From: an uncultured Saccharospirillaceae bacterium
Lineage (GTDB): Bacteria > Pseudomonadota > Gammaproteobacteria > Pseudomonadales > Oceanobacteraceae
Assembly: GCA_947499545.1 (NCBI GenBank)
Contig: CANMOZ010000014.1
Coordinates: 1 to 64,000, forward strand
Direction: 5' to 3'
DNA: 64,000 nucleotides
In this document: in pieces, positions 36,870 to 45,879 of the stretch
How positions within the stretch are numbered: position 1 is the stretch's first letter
Layout of the letters: every line of letters starts with the position of its first letter
The notes under the pieces: generated by a model
The model's database searches: none
What the model was told of the DNA's origin: nothing
Seen by the model: only the letters and a program-made list of their open reading frames with translations
Translations under genes and position numbers: made by a program

Positions 36870-37838
36870 TTAATTTACAATCAACGTTTTACTGAAATCG
36901 TCGAACTCTCTCAATTCAGTTTTGAAATTTTCATCTCGCAAATCCATTATGTCTATTTTATCCCCATTCGAAATAACTACATCATGCAATTCTTTTCCTT
37001 TTAGTAAAACTGTTCTTTCAAAACTGTCTTTGTTACCCAATTCACAGCCATTGTTGTGGAAATCTGTTTTTAATTTAAACTTCAAGCTGAAACGTCCAGC
37101 GGCTGAGGGGGTAATATTAATATCGTAAAGATCCTTTCCTGCATTTTCACTGCCAATCGGCGTACCATGTCCATGTTCATCAATTAGATAGAGCTCGCTT
37201 TTAAGACATGGCATGTACTTCTCGGATCTCAAATAAAGATTCTCTTTAAAATCTGAAAAGCCTTTAGCTGCCTTCACCCCCTTTGAAAGCTCCTTACAAT
37301 CAACTGATTCTGGATTTTTTTTACACCCATGCGCAGTGAAATTTTTTCCTGCTTCCAATAAAAATTTTTCAGCGCCACTACTTTCCTTATTAAAATCCAC
37401 CCCATACTGTTTAAAAATGTAGGCAAACAATGCACCGACACTGCGGGCACCACTTACGCTATAAAAACGTGTAGTGTAATCATCTAAATCAATCGTTACG
37501 TTATCATTAGCTTTTACATACACCACAAGCGCTTTTTTAGCGCTGCTATCAATGCAATAATCTCCTGCGGTTTTTATTGCTAAGCTGTTAAAACTATTTT
37601 CTCTATGAATTTCTTCTAAATTAAATAAGAAAAGATCACTTTTAGAGCCATCTGATGCTCGGCAATCTTTTTTCACAATTTCTGGTTTTGGTTCAGGTTT
37701 CATATCTGGCTTTGGCTCAGGTTTCGTATCAGCTACCGAAGGCTTTGGTGCTGAAGAACCACCCCCACCACCACCTCGGCTACAACCCGTCAACCCTAAT
37801 GAGAGAATGATAAAACTGGCTATTATCGCTTTTGTCAT
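36870..37838 (-). CDS. Orphan lipoprotein of unknown function
   Basis: This 322-residue protein has a lipobox LTGC (Cys19) followed by a Gly6 run and a Lys/Pro-Glu-Pro-Lys spacer (about 32-55). It then has a globular domain with six or so cysteines (KDCRASDG, DYCIDSS, HGCKKNPESVDCKEL, NNGCELG) that could form disulfides. The middle contains alternating beta-type strands (KALVVYVKANDNVTIDLDD). I recognise no family. The gene is AT-richer than the pil/mrcA backbone beside it and lies in a patch of orphan genes, suggesting later acquisition. Confidence 0.7.
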   Translation of the reverse strand: MTKAIIASFIILSLGLTGCSRGGGGGGSSAPKPSVADTKPEPKPDMKPEPKPEIVKKDCRASDGSKSDLFLFNLEEIHRENSFNSLAIKTAGDYCIDSSAKKALVVYVKANDNVTIDLDDYTTRFYSVSGARSVGALFAYIFKQYGVDFNKESSGAEKFLLEAGKNFTAHGCKKNPESVDCKELSKGVKAAKGFSDFKENLYLRSEKYMPCLKSELYLIDEHGHGTPIGSENAGKDLYDINITPSAAGRFSLKFKLKTDFHNNGCELGNKDSFERTVLLKGKELHDVVISNGDKIDIMDLRDENFKTELREFDDFSKTLIVN

Positions 37839-37922
37839 AACAACACCTTCAATTGAACACTCAATATTAGTTAGATGAACTAACTTATCAATAGAGGCTG
37901 ATTTTACCTATCTCGATCAGAA

Positions 37923-38305
37923 TTAAAATACTTTTTTGATTGTTTTTTGAGCGGCAGTGCTCGTAAATGGAACAACTAAGGCTATGTAAGCACTCTCACA
38001 CCCCGCTGGATGGCTCTCACAAAAATAGAGAGTGCTCACATTTGTTTTCTCGGCTTCGTTGCAAAAGTTTTTCGCGGCTTTCGGTCTGCTGTTTACCAGG
38101 AGTTGGACGCTCCTAGAGACGCTCATCTCTTCTGTGCAGCTTTTTGATTTCGAGTCACTGGGAGGGAGAAAACCCACCGCCGGAATGCCATGTTCATTCA
38201 GCATCTCGGCCAATTCTCGATTGCTGATTCCCTACTAACAATAATCAGCGAACGACCCAACGATTGATGCAGTCCATACAGCACCTCTATTTCCTAAAGT
38301 TTAGT
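37923..38305 (-). pseudogene. Probable decayed gene with frameshift
   Basis: Two minus-strand frames read like contiguous protein: VLYGLHQSLGRSLIIVS (about 38240-38300), then after a one-base shift near 38230-38236, GISNRELAEMLNEHGIPAVGF (from about 38231 down). The second frame stays open to 37923. No good start or ribosome site precedes either. The composition and sense suggest a broken gene, but I cannot name the family. The surrounding 568-base gap (37839-38407) holds nothing else that I can support. Confidence 0.35.
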
Positions 38306-38407
38306 TTTCACACCCCGATACCCTGTATTAAACCCTAATGATTGAGAAGGGGTGCTAATACCCAATTTGGTGCAAGTGTTTAACTTTTAGAAAGCGGGAA
38401 ATTGCTC

Positions 38408-39100
38408 ATGGATATTAGTCACTTAAAGAATGGGCCGAGACTAGTCAATGGCACTTCTAGCGGTTTAAATGTACAAAGCGCGGTGTCTCATAGCCCAGAA
38501 AATCTCCATAAAAATACTTCTTCTGAAACACCTGAAAGCCGTGGGATGACGGTAATGTCCTATCAATTTGAATCCCTGACCGCTGCTGAATTCGATGAAG
38601 CTCAAAAGCAAAGATTTAAGGTTTCTTATGAGATTTCTAACCCAATGGAATCATTGGTAAAACCCTATCAACAGGTGATGAATCAATTATCTAAGACGAA
38701 TCCTACGATAGCCTATAAAGACTGGGAACTAGGAATAAACAAGAGTAACGAGGTTGTTATTCATTCCGGAAATAATCCCCTCTCATCTGAAAACATCAAC
38801 GTGCTAACGCATGCTTTCGATAAGCCTGTATTCAAAAAGCTATTCAAGGCATTTAGTGATGCCGTTATTTCTGCCAGCACAGGCGATTTTCGATACGACA
38901 AAGTCCCTGGATCGGTAGCCCACTATAATCTCAATCAAGACAACATAAGTGATGTAATAAGACTAAGGGAATTCATTGTCCAAGAAAGTAAGCATCAATT
39001 TAATAGCTTTACGTCTTTACGCGATCAGCTTTTAGAACGCGGAGCTGACTTTCTTAAACCAGAAGCAGCTGATATGAAACTCGTTGATGTCTTTGCTTGA
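38408..39100 (+). CDS. Hypothetical cytosolic protein
   Basis: This protein has 230 residues from the ATG at 38408 (the frame also opens with a TTG two codons earlier). There is no signal peptide or membrane segment. The first 50 residues are Ser/Thr/Asn-rich and probably disordered; the remainder is mixed helix, with SLVKPYQQVMNQLSKTNP, NINVLTHAFDKPVFKKLFKAFSDAV and DVIRLREFIVQESKHQFNS. No catalytic motif is evident and I recognise no family. The weak upstream CGGGA is the only candidate ribosome site. It stands alone in the orphan patch between mrcA and folA. Confidence 0.55.
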   Translation: MDISHLKNGPRLVNGTSSGLNVQSAVSHSPENLHKNTSSETPESRGMTVMSYQFESLTAAEFDEAQKQRFKVSYEISNPMESLVKPYQQVMNQLSKTNPTIAYKDWELGINKSNEVVIHSGNNPLSSENINVLTHAFDKPVFKKLFKAFSDAVISASTGDFRYDKVPGSVAHYNLNQDNISDVIRLREFIVQESKHQFNSFTSLRDQLLERGADFLKPEAADMKLVDVFA

Positions 39101-39299
39101 AAACACTGCTCACATGAAAACATGATTTCAATCGTTCATGAAAGTCTACTCTAATTTCTTTAAATGGCATGAGTCTGATGGGCTGTTGACCTGCTCCATA
39201 AACGGTGGGGTTTTCACAGCACCATGTGTTGACCAGATACCTATTCTCTTGTGAATCTATTAGCAGAAACGTGCCGTTTTATTGGTACAGATCATATTG

Positions 39300-39326
39300 A
39301 ACCCGACCAATGAGAGTGGCCGGGTT
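39300..39326. terminator. Possible hairpin between orphan gene and folA
   Basis: AACCCGACC pairs with GGCCGGGTT (one mismatch) around a 9-base loop, about 50 bases past the folA stop on the minus strand. There is no T-run. It could end either convergent transcript. Confidence 0.35.
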
Positions 39327-39373
39327 TGGTGAATGAATACAGCTATTCGCATTGGGGAGTTTGAGAGATGGGT

Positions 39374-39892
39374 TCAAGCGTTAGGAGCTTTACGATCCAG
39401 TACACGAAAACAACAAGCAGGGCGTTCTGGTGCTGAATAGGGCAGGTGCGCTTCTTCAATAACCTGCCAATCTCCTCTGCTCCATTTTGGGAAAAAGACA
39501 TCGGCGCTCGGCACTTCCGTTTCCACTTCCGTCACATACATGCGATCAACTAGCGGGAAGGCTTCTTGATAAATCTGCCCTCCTCCCATGATCATACATT
39601 CAGAAGCACCATCAATGAGTGCAACATCACTGGCTAAACGAATGGCATCTGCCAATGAGTGCACCACTTTTACACCCGGAGCACACCACTCGGCGTTGCG
39701 AGTGATGACAATATTGGTGCGCCCTGGAAGCGGGCGTCCAATGGATTCGTAAGTGTTACGTCCCATTATGATGGGCTTTCCCATGGTCACTCGCTTGAAA
39801 AATTTTAGGTCTTCAGGGATGTACCAAGGCAAAGCGTTTTGAACCCCAATGGCGTAATCGCTAGCATGAGCGACAATCAACGCTATTTTCAT
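39374..39892 (-). CDS. folA: Dihydrofolate reductase
   Basis: This 172-residue enzyme reduces dihydrofolate with NADPH, recycling the dihydrofolate made by thymidylate synthase. Hallmarks: MKIALIVAHASDYAIGVQNALPW at the start, the folate carboxylate in IPEDLKFFKRVT, IIMGRNTYESIGRPLPGRTNIVITR for NADPH, and MGGGQIYQEAFPLVDRMYVT. A GTG at 39907 with a good AGAGAGGA site is an alternative start five residues longer. It lies 34 bases after thyA in the lgt-thyA-folA run. Confidence 0.96.
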   Translation of the reverse strand: MKIALIVAHASDYAIGVQNALPWYIPEDLKFFKRVTMGKPIIMGRNTYESIGRPLPGRTNIVITRNAEWCAPGVKVVHSLADAIRLASDVALIDGASECMIMGGGQIYQEAFPLVDRMYVTEVETEVPSADVFFPKWSRGDWQVIEEAHLPYSAPERPACCFRVLDRKAPNA

Positions 39893-39926
39893 TTGCTCAG
39901 ACTCCACAATGATTCCTCTCTAGGCT

Positions 39927-40721
39927 TTAAACCGCGACCGGTGCTTTGATCCGCGGATGAGGCTCGTAGTCTAGGATTTCAAAATCATCGTACTGGTAAT
40001 CAAAAATAGAGTCCGGCTTTCGCTTTATTAACAGTTTGGGTTTCGATTTGGGAGTTCGTTCCAATTGTAAATGTGCCTGTTCCAAGTGATTGGTGTAAAG
40101 GTGGACATCGCCGCCAGTCCACACAAAATCACCTACTTCTAAGTCGCATTGCTGCGCCACCATATGAGTAAGTAACGCATAGGAAGCAATGTTAAAAGGG
40201 ACGCCAAGAAAAACATCTGCACTGCGTTGATACAATTGGCAGCTGAGTTTTCCTTGAGCCACATAGAATTGAAAAAACGCATGGCAAGGTGGTAACGCCA
40301 TATCGTCAAGTGACCCGACATTCCAGGCACTCACAATATGCCGACGCGAATCGGGCTGTTCTTTGATAGAGCGTACAACCTCTTGGATTTGATCTACGGC
40401 AGAGCCATCTGGCTTTGGCCAAGAGCGCCACTGATGACCATAAACGGGCCCTAAATTACCCGCTTCATCCGCCCATTCATCCCAAATACGAACGCCATTT
40501 TCTTTGAGGTAAGCGATGTTGGTACTGCCTTGGAGGAACCACAACAGCTCATGGATAATCGATCTAAGGTGCAACGTTTTCGTGGTCACCAAAGGGAAAC
40601 CTTCTGACAAATCGAAGCGCATTTGATACCCAAAGACGCTTAACGTACCCGTACCTGTACGGTCACTTTTTTCAACGCCTTCCTTGAGCACATGCTCCAT
40701 CATCGCCAAATAATTGTTCAT
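39927..40721 (-). CDS. thyA: Thymidylate synthase
   Basis: This 264-residue enzyme methylates dUMP to dTMP using methylenetetrahydrofolate, and has exactly the length of E. coli ThyA. The nucleophile is C146 in [13 protein letters not shown], and the folate/dUMP blocks [37 protein letters not shown] and [10 protein letters not shown] are intact. Its dihydrofolate product is the substrate of the adjacent FolA. Confidence 0.97.
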   Translation of the reverse strand: MNNYLAMMEHVLKEGVEKSDRTGTGTLSVFGYQMRFDLSEGFPLVTTKTLHLRSIIHELLWFLQGSTNIAYLKENGVRIWDEWADEAGNLGPVYGHQWRSWPKPDGSAVDQIQEVVRSIKEQPDSRRHIVSAWNVGSLDDMALPPCHAFFQFYVAQGKLSCQLYQRSADVFLGVPFNIASYALLTHMVAQQCDLEVGDFVWTGGDVHLYTNHLEQAHLQLERTPKSKPKLLIKRKPDSIFDYQYDDFEILDYEPHPRIKAPVAV

Positions 40722-40769
40722 TTTGGTGACTATACCCTTAAATCAAAATCCAAATAATCGGTCAAATCG

Positions 40770-41582
40770 TTACTTTTGAGACGGCTCAACGGATGCACCA
40801 GGCCTAGGTGCACACACGAATGCCCACACCATCAGACATACCCCTGCGATGATCATCGGCAACGAAAGGATCTGACCGCGTGTCATCCAGTTGAACAAAT
40901 CGAATCCAATATGCGCATCGGGTTCGCGGAAAAACTCAACAAAGAACCTAAAGCTACCGTAACCCGCTAAAAATAAGCCTGCGACGGCTCCTCTCGGGCG
41001 GGGCTTGGATGAGAACCACCACACCAGTAGAAAGAGTGTCAGTCCTTCAAGAGCTGCTTCGTACAGTTGCGATGGGTGTCTGGGTTGGCCGCCGGGTTCA
41101 AACACGACTCCCCAGGCAACGTCTGTAGGCCGACCCCATAACTCACCATTGATGAAATTGCCAATGCGCCCTGTCAGCAAGCCTAAGGGTACTAAAGGAG
41201 AGGCGATATCCCCAATGTCCAACACATGCTTTTTCTGTTTCCAAGCAAAAAACACGATGGCGGCAATCACACCCAAAAGGCCGCCATGAAACGACATGCC
41301 CCCGGTCCAAATTTTAAAGAGCCAAATCGGGTCCGCTAGAAACTGGCCAAAATTATAAAAAAGAACATAGCCGGTACGCCCGCCGACGATGACACCCACC
41401 ATCCCGAAAAACAGTAAGTCGGACACTTGTTGTTCTGTCCAACCTGAATTCGGTTGGCGCGCACGATAAGTCCCCAGGAACCATGCGGCAACAAATCCAA
41501 CAAGGTACATCAGACCGTACCAATGAATGCTCAGTGGCCCAATCGAAATGGCAACTGGATCAATATCGGGGTATGGAATCAT
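40770..41582 (-). CDS. lgt: Prolipoprotein diacylglyceryl transferase
   Basis: This polytopic inner-membrane enzyme adds diacylglycerol to the lipobox cysteine of prolipoproteins. Motifs: [34 protein letters not shown] and the signature [17 protein letters not shown]. The frame extends to a TTG at 41609, but the ATG at 41582 ([11 protein letters not shown]) is the family start, giving 270 residues. Several Lgt substrates are encoded in this window. It precedes thyA by 48 bases. Confidence 0.95.
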   Translation of the reverse strand: MIPYPDIDPVAISIGPLSIHWYGLMYLVGFVAAWFLGTYRARQPNSGWTEQQVSDLLFFGMVGVIVGGRTGYVLFYNFGQFLADPIWLFKIWTGGMSFHGGLLGVIAAIVFFAWKQKKHVLDIGDIASPLVPLGLLTGRIGNFINGELWGRPTDVAWGVVFEPGGQPRHPSQLYEAALEGLTLFLLVWWFSSKPRPRGAVAGLFLAGYGSFRFFVEFFREPDAHIGFDLFNWMTRGQILSLPMIIAGVCLMVWAFVCAPRPGASVEPSQK

Positions 41583-41736
41583 GAGCAGCCATCCATCGTG
41601 GTTAGTCAAAGGGCATCAGTGTAACGAATCCCTCGCGTTGGCTCTAGTTTTCTCTGATGAATGAATGGGTTAGAAACGCGTATTTGTTAAGCAGGCCCAG
41701 CGAACTCCCGCTACGGCTAAAGTGGGACATTCTGCC

Positions 41737-42522
41737 TTAATTGAAAAAAATAAATCTCGCACCCACGATGATTAGGAAACCAGCAAAGATCTGCTTTAAC
41801 CGATTTTCTGGAAAATGACTGGCACAACGTGCTCCCAAGCGCGCAAAAGGGACACTGAAGCAGGCTAAGGCAAGAATCGCTGGCCAAAAAAGATAGCCCG
41901 TTGCTCCCTCCGGCAACCCTGCTTCTGACCACCCCACCCAGGCATTGGTCAGCGCTCCACCAAAAGCCACGGGGAATCCACAGGTTGCGGCTGTTCCTAT
42001 CGCCCGAACTGCAGGCATTCTCCAGCCTGTTAACAAAGGCACCATCAGCGTTCCACCTCCAATCCCAAACCAAGAGGCTACCCAGCCAACCCCAACACCG
42101 GCCCCTAAGAGCTTGGGCGCATTTGGATAAGGAGTCAGTTTTGGCTTGAGTTTAATGACGACCTTCAATGCCATGAGCCACGCGTAAACCCCAATGATGA
42201 GCTGCAAATATTCTGAGCTCACTTGCGCCACCATGTATACACCTACAGAAGTGCCTAGCAAAATGCCCATGCTCATGGGCTTCACGGTATCCCATTCAAT
42301 ATTTTTGAATTGATGATGTGTCCAAATAGAAGAGAGTGATGTAAACAAAATCACGCCAAATGAGCTGCCAATGGCTAAATGCGTAGCGATTTCAGGGCTT
42401 AGTTGCATCCATGAAAAAACAATAAGGAGCGCGGGGACCAAAATCAAACCACCGCCGATCCCCAGCAACCCTCCTAGGAAACCAGAGAGTATTCCGGCAA
42501 CTGCGTATATTATCCAATCCAT
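41737..42522 (-). CDS. TSUP (TauE/SafE) family permease
   Basis: This 261-residue inner-membrane protein has about eight hydrophobic segments arranged as two related halves. Family motifs include GGLLGIGGGLILVPALL near the N-terminus and ASWFGIGGGTLMVPLLTGW at the repeat. TSUP members export or import organosulfur compounds or other anions; the substrate here is unknown. In pseudomonads a TSUP gene lies between ptsP and lgt; here it keeps its place before lgt but is separated from ptsP by three envelope genes. Confidence 0.9.
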   Translation of the reverse strand: MDWIIYAVAGILSGFLGGLLGIGGGLILVPALLIVFSWMQLSPEIATHLAIGSSFGVILFTSLSSIWTHHQFKNIEWDTVKPMSMGILLGTSVGVYMVAQVSSEYLQLIIGVYAWLMALKVVIKLKPKLTPYPNAPKLLGAGVGVGWVASWFGIGGGTLMVPLLTGWRMPAVRAIGTAATCGFPVAFGGALTNAWVGWSEAGLPEGATGYLFWPAILALACFSVPFARLGARCASHFPENRLKQIFAGFLIIVGARFIFFN

Positions 42523-42735
42523 CTGCGTACTGCCTTTGCTACAAACTCATGGTGCAGCAGCCATCCTAAGGGAAAAGTGTTTCAGTGCCCAGAAAAGTTA
42601 CACCCGTTTTCTCTCGTCCCAGCTTGTTTACACAAACCCCATAGTGAGGCATTGCAATCATTTTGATCTATTGCGTATTGAGTCTATAACCCTTTGATAG
42701 GACCACACGACTGGCTGGATGCCATAATATTGTGT

Positions 42736-44517
42736 ATGGACGCAGTAACCTCGCGCAGTCGAAGCAGTCAGGCGTTGGTTGTCTTCTTAGGGCTTAGTTG
42801 CATGGTCATGCTGTACTACGCTCTGAACGCATCAGCCCATACAACGCCAAATCTACCCCCTGCCGTTGCTCAGGAATATATCGAGTATTGGCTGCACGAA
42901 GCCCGTGGCCAGGTCGCAGGAAACGCTCAACTAAAGCATGTGGAACAGCTGGAAACGCTCTACCGCGATAACGAATTTGGTCTCATTTGGGTCAAAAACT
43001 ACCAGCTGACACCAGCAGGATCAGCCTTGCTTCAAGCGCTTAAAGAGACTGCTGGCGACCACTGGCGTATCTATCAATATCGCGTGTCCAAGTTAGAAAA
43101 CGAGATTCAACGTTTGGCACACTTGCCTAAAAAAGCCACCGCCATTGATGTGCTGTTGTCTGACGCTTTTATCAGTTTCGCCATGCAGGTGGGTAATCGC
43201 CAACTCCTTCCTGACACCGAAGAGTTAAGCCACCCAAGCATTAAGAAAGTTAAAGCCCGATACAATTTGAAAACCCCCAATGAAATATCCAAGCATTTGC
43301 TTGAAACCATTGAATTGAACAATCTGGAATCCTTGGTTCATTCCATGGTTCCACAACAGCCTTCATATAAAGCCTTGAGCAAAGAGCTAGACCGCTATCA
43401 TCGCCTTGCCGAATCGGGAGAGTGGTTTCCATTGCCTCCAACCAGAACACTGGAGCTGGGGGACGAAGACCCTAATATTCCCATCGCGCGATGGATGTTA
43501 ATGAAATACGGTGATTTTCCTCAAGGCCAATACACCTGGAACACCAACCAAGGCCGAGAAGGATACAATCCCTATGTTGCGGCTCGCCAATATCGAGTAG
43601 GTGGGGACAATGCTCTCTACGAATTTGATATTGGAATGTTAAAAGCCATACAGCGGTTTCAACGCCGTAACAAATTACCCATTTCAGGTAAGCTCGACCC
43701 CGCGACTCAAAATCACATGAACGTATCGCCTCACGTCATTGCAAAACGAATCGCCATGAATTTAAAGCGCTGGCGGTACCTTCCAGATGATTTAGGTGAG
43801 CGTTATGTACTGGTCAATATGGCTGATTTTCATTTAGACCTCATTGAAAATGGCCGCTCGGTGTTAGACATGAAAGTCATCATCGGAACCAAGTACCGAA
43901 AAACGCCTGTCATGACGGACAAGATCAGCAGCATAGTACTCGCTCCCAAATGGAATGTCCCATACCGAATTGCGATGACCAACATCGCTACCGCCGTTAA
44001 GCGTGACCCTAATTACCTGAAACGAAAAAATTTTATTCTGGTCGAAGGCTGGACCAACAAAGCGAAAAAGATTCCTCTCGCTTCACTGGATTGGCGTAAA
44101 TTCCGCGGCGCTAAACCACAACGGCTCGTGCAATTACCAGGCAAATCAAATGCTTTAGGCACAATGAAGTTTGTATTCCCTAACGATTACTCGGTCTATC
44201 TGCACGACACCTCTCAACCAAAACTGTTTAATAAAGAAATACGAGCATTTAGTTCAGGTTGCGTCAGGGTGTCAAAACCCACTGAGCTTGCTTTAGCGTT
44301 ACTGAAGCACCAGCCTAGCTGGGATGAAGAGCGCATTAAGCAGCACACGAAAGACTACCAAACCAAACATGTCACCCTAAGGCACCCAGTTCCCATATAC
44401 CTGATGTATTGGACAACTTGGGTAGACGAAGAAGGCTTGCTGCATATTCGCAATGATATTTATGACAGAGATAAGGTCGACGCTTCAAGCTCCACCTTAG
44501 ACTCTCGAGTGCTCTGA
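42736..44517 (+). CDS. ldtD: L,D-transpeptidase, YcbB/LdtD-like
   Basis: This protein has 593 residues from the ATG at 42736 (a TTG-started frame opens at 42694). It has an N-terminal membrane anchor (about 10-32), a YcbB-type scaffold region, a peptidoglycan-binding PGB1 motif (IGMLKAIQRFQRRNKLPISGKLD) and a C-terminal YkuD domain. The catalytic motif is HD...SSGCVRV, with C509 as the nucleophile. It makes 3-3 crosslinks in murein, a reaction relevant to beta-lactam tolerance. It lies 442 bases upstream of a MepK-like gene, matching the E. coli ycbB-ycbK neighbourhood. Between these genes I see only AT-rich sequence. Confidence 0.92.
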   Translation: MDAVTSRSRSSQALVVFLGLSCMVMLYYALNASAHTTPNLPPAVAQEYIEYWLHEARGQVAGNAQLKHVEQLETLYRDNEFGLIWVKNYQLTPAGSALLQALKETAGDHWRIYQYRVSKLENEIQRLAHLPKKATAIDVLLSDAFISFAMQVGNRQLLPDTEELSHPSIKKVKARYNLKTPNEISKHLLETIELNNLESLVHSMVPQQPSYKALSKELDRYHRLAESGEWFPLPPTRTLELGDEDPNIPIARWMLMKYGDFPQGQYTWNTNQGREGYNPYVAARQYRVGGDNALYEFDIGMLKAIQRFQRRNKLPISGKLDPATQNHMNVSPHVIAKRIAMNLKRWRYLPDDLGERYVLVNMADFHLDLIENGRSVLDMKVIIGTKYRKTPVMTDKISSIVLAPKWNVPYRIAMTNIATAVKRDPNYLKRKNFILVEGWTNKAKKIPLASLDWRKFRGAKPQRLVQLPGKSNALGTMKFVFPNDYSVYLHDTSQPKLFNKEIRAFSSGCVRVSKPTELALALLKHQPSWDEERIKQHTKDYQTKHVTLRHPVPIYLMYWTTWVDEEGLLHIRNDIYDRDKVDASSSTLDSRVL

Positions 44518-44959
44518 TCTCCTTCTAGAGTTTTTCTTTCCTAGTGTATTTAATTTACTTTTATATTTAATGTTTACAATTGATCATATGTATCTATAAC
44601 GACTCGCAATCGCATTCCAGTGCCTTTTTCATTCATGCTTTTGATGCGGCAAACCCGTCCATTCAAAACAGATGTTAAATTAATAAATACTTACTACAAA
44701 AAATATCGTCAACCTCGTTATCATATTTTTACAAACAGTCACTTGTTGTAAATAATTTTGCTCTATCGCTTCAATAGAATATTCGTCAGATTCTGAGGAA
44801 GATTTCTCGTTTTACCTGCTGTAGACGTCCTTTTCAAGCAGCTTTACGCCGCCTTTCTGTGAACCAACGCCTATTTACGAATTTGATCAACTGTTAATCT
44901 TTGTGGCACACTGCTCAACCTTTGAAACCTAACACCAAACGAAAGAGCTTGAGTACGTC

Positions 44960-45532
44960 ATGACAGATCAAAGGTCAATGAGCCGCCGTAAGCTATTAAA
45001 ATGGGCTGCTGGCACTACTGCTGCATCACTGATCACACCTCAAGCGTTTGCATCAACACAAGAGTTGGCCATCCCGCTCCCTGATGCAAAATCCATTAAA
45101 TTAATAAACACTCACACCGGAGAAAAAACATCGGTCACGTTTTGGGAAGGTGGTCGTTACCACATGGAAGCTCTCGCAGAAATCAATAAAATTTTAAGAG
45201 ACCATCGCCAAAATGAAATCACTGAAATGGACATCAAGCTGATTGACAAAGTCCATGAAGTCACCTCACTGCTTGATACAAACCACTGGGTACAGGTTAT
45301 TTCTGGGTACCGCAGTCCCAAGACCAATGCCATGCTGCAAGCCGCTGGAAGAAATGTAGCAACAAACAGCATGCATACTGTGGGTAAGGCCATCGACATC
45401 TGGATACCTGGTTTCGATATCAATCAATTGCACAAAGCAGCATTAAAAACACGCTGCGGCGGTGTTGGAAAATACTCACGAAGTCAATTTGTTCATATGG
45501 ATACTGGCAGAGTACGTACTTGGGGCGCTTAA
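44960..45532 (+). CDS. mepK: MepK-like (YcbK, DUF882) murein endopeptidase with Tat signal
   Basis: This 190-residue protein has a twin-arginine signal peptide (SRRKLLKWAAGTTAASL), predicting folded export. The M15A-type peptidase domain has zinc ligands H139 and D146 (SMHTVGKAIDIWI) and H179 (FVHMDTGRVRTW), and VISGYRSPKTNAML. E. coli MepK cleaves 3-3 crosslinks, which the adjacent LdtD-like enzyme makes. An AAGAG-type site precedes the ATG. The following 347-base gap (45533-45879) is AT-rich and shows only a weak hairpin at 45559-45575. Confidence 0.92.
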   Translation: MTDQRSMSRRKLLKWAAGTTAASLITPQAFASTQELAIPLPDAKSIKLINTHTGEKTSVTFWEGGRYHMEALAEINKILRDHRQNEITEMDIKLIDKVHEVTSLLDTNHWVQVISGYRSPKTNAMLQAAGRNVATNSMHTVGKAIDIWIPGFDINQLHKAALKTRCGGVGKYSRSQFVHMDTGRVRTWGA

Positions 45533-45879
45533 AAGCGCTCAGATAAACTTATCCAACTAGGCTTGCTAAAAGCCTTGTTAAACGCTCACTCTTTTCTTTT
45601 TCGATCAAACCCTACCCACCATTATAAGAAAATATACATCTCATTCAGACTAAATGGTAAAGACCGACTTACAAACACTTTAAAGTAGAAAAAATTAAGC
45701 ACATTACGAATCTCATAAAAAACGTTTATTATCAAACAGTAATGGAATTGCAAATAATTGCTAACCTTTACAACACGTTCAAAATTGTTTTCTTTTGAAA
45801 AGAAATCCACTTCATCACATTTTATATAAGCCTATTTATTTAAATTGCTGACTGTTTAAAGACATTCAGCGCGGGTTTA

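Noticed and set aside
39160-39260. Possible insertion-sequence end in the gap after the orphan gene
   Set aside because: GTTGACC occurs twice (near 39190 and 39230), but I found no terminal inverted repeats, transposase frame or target duplication.
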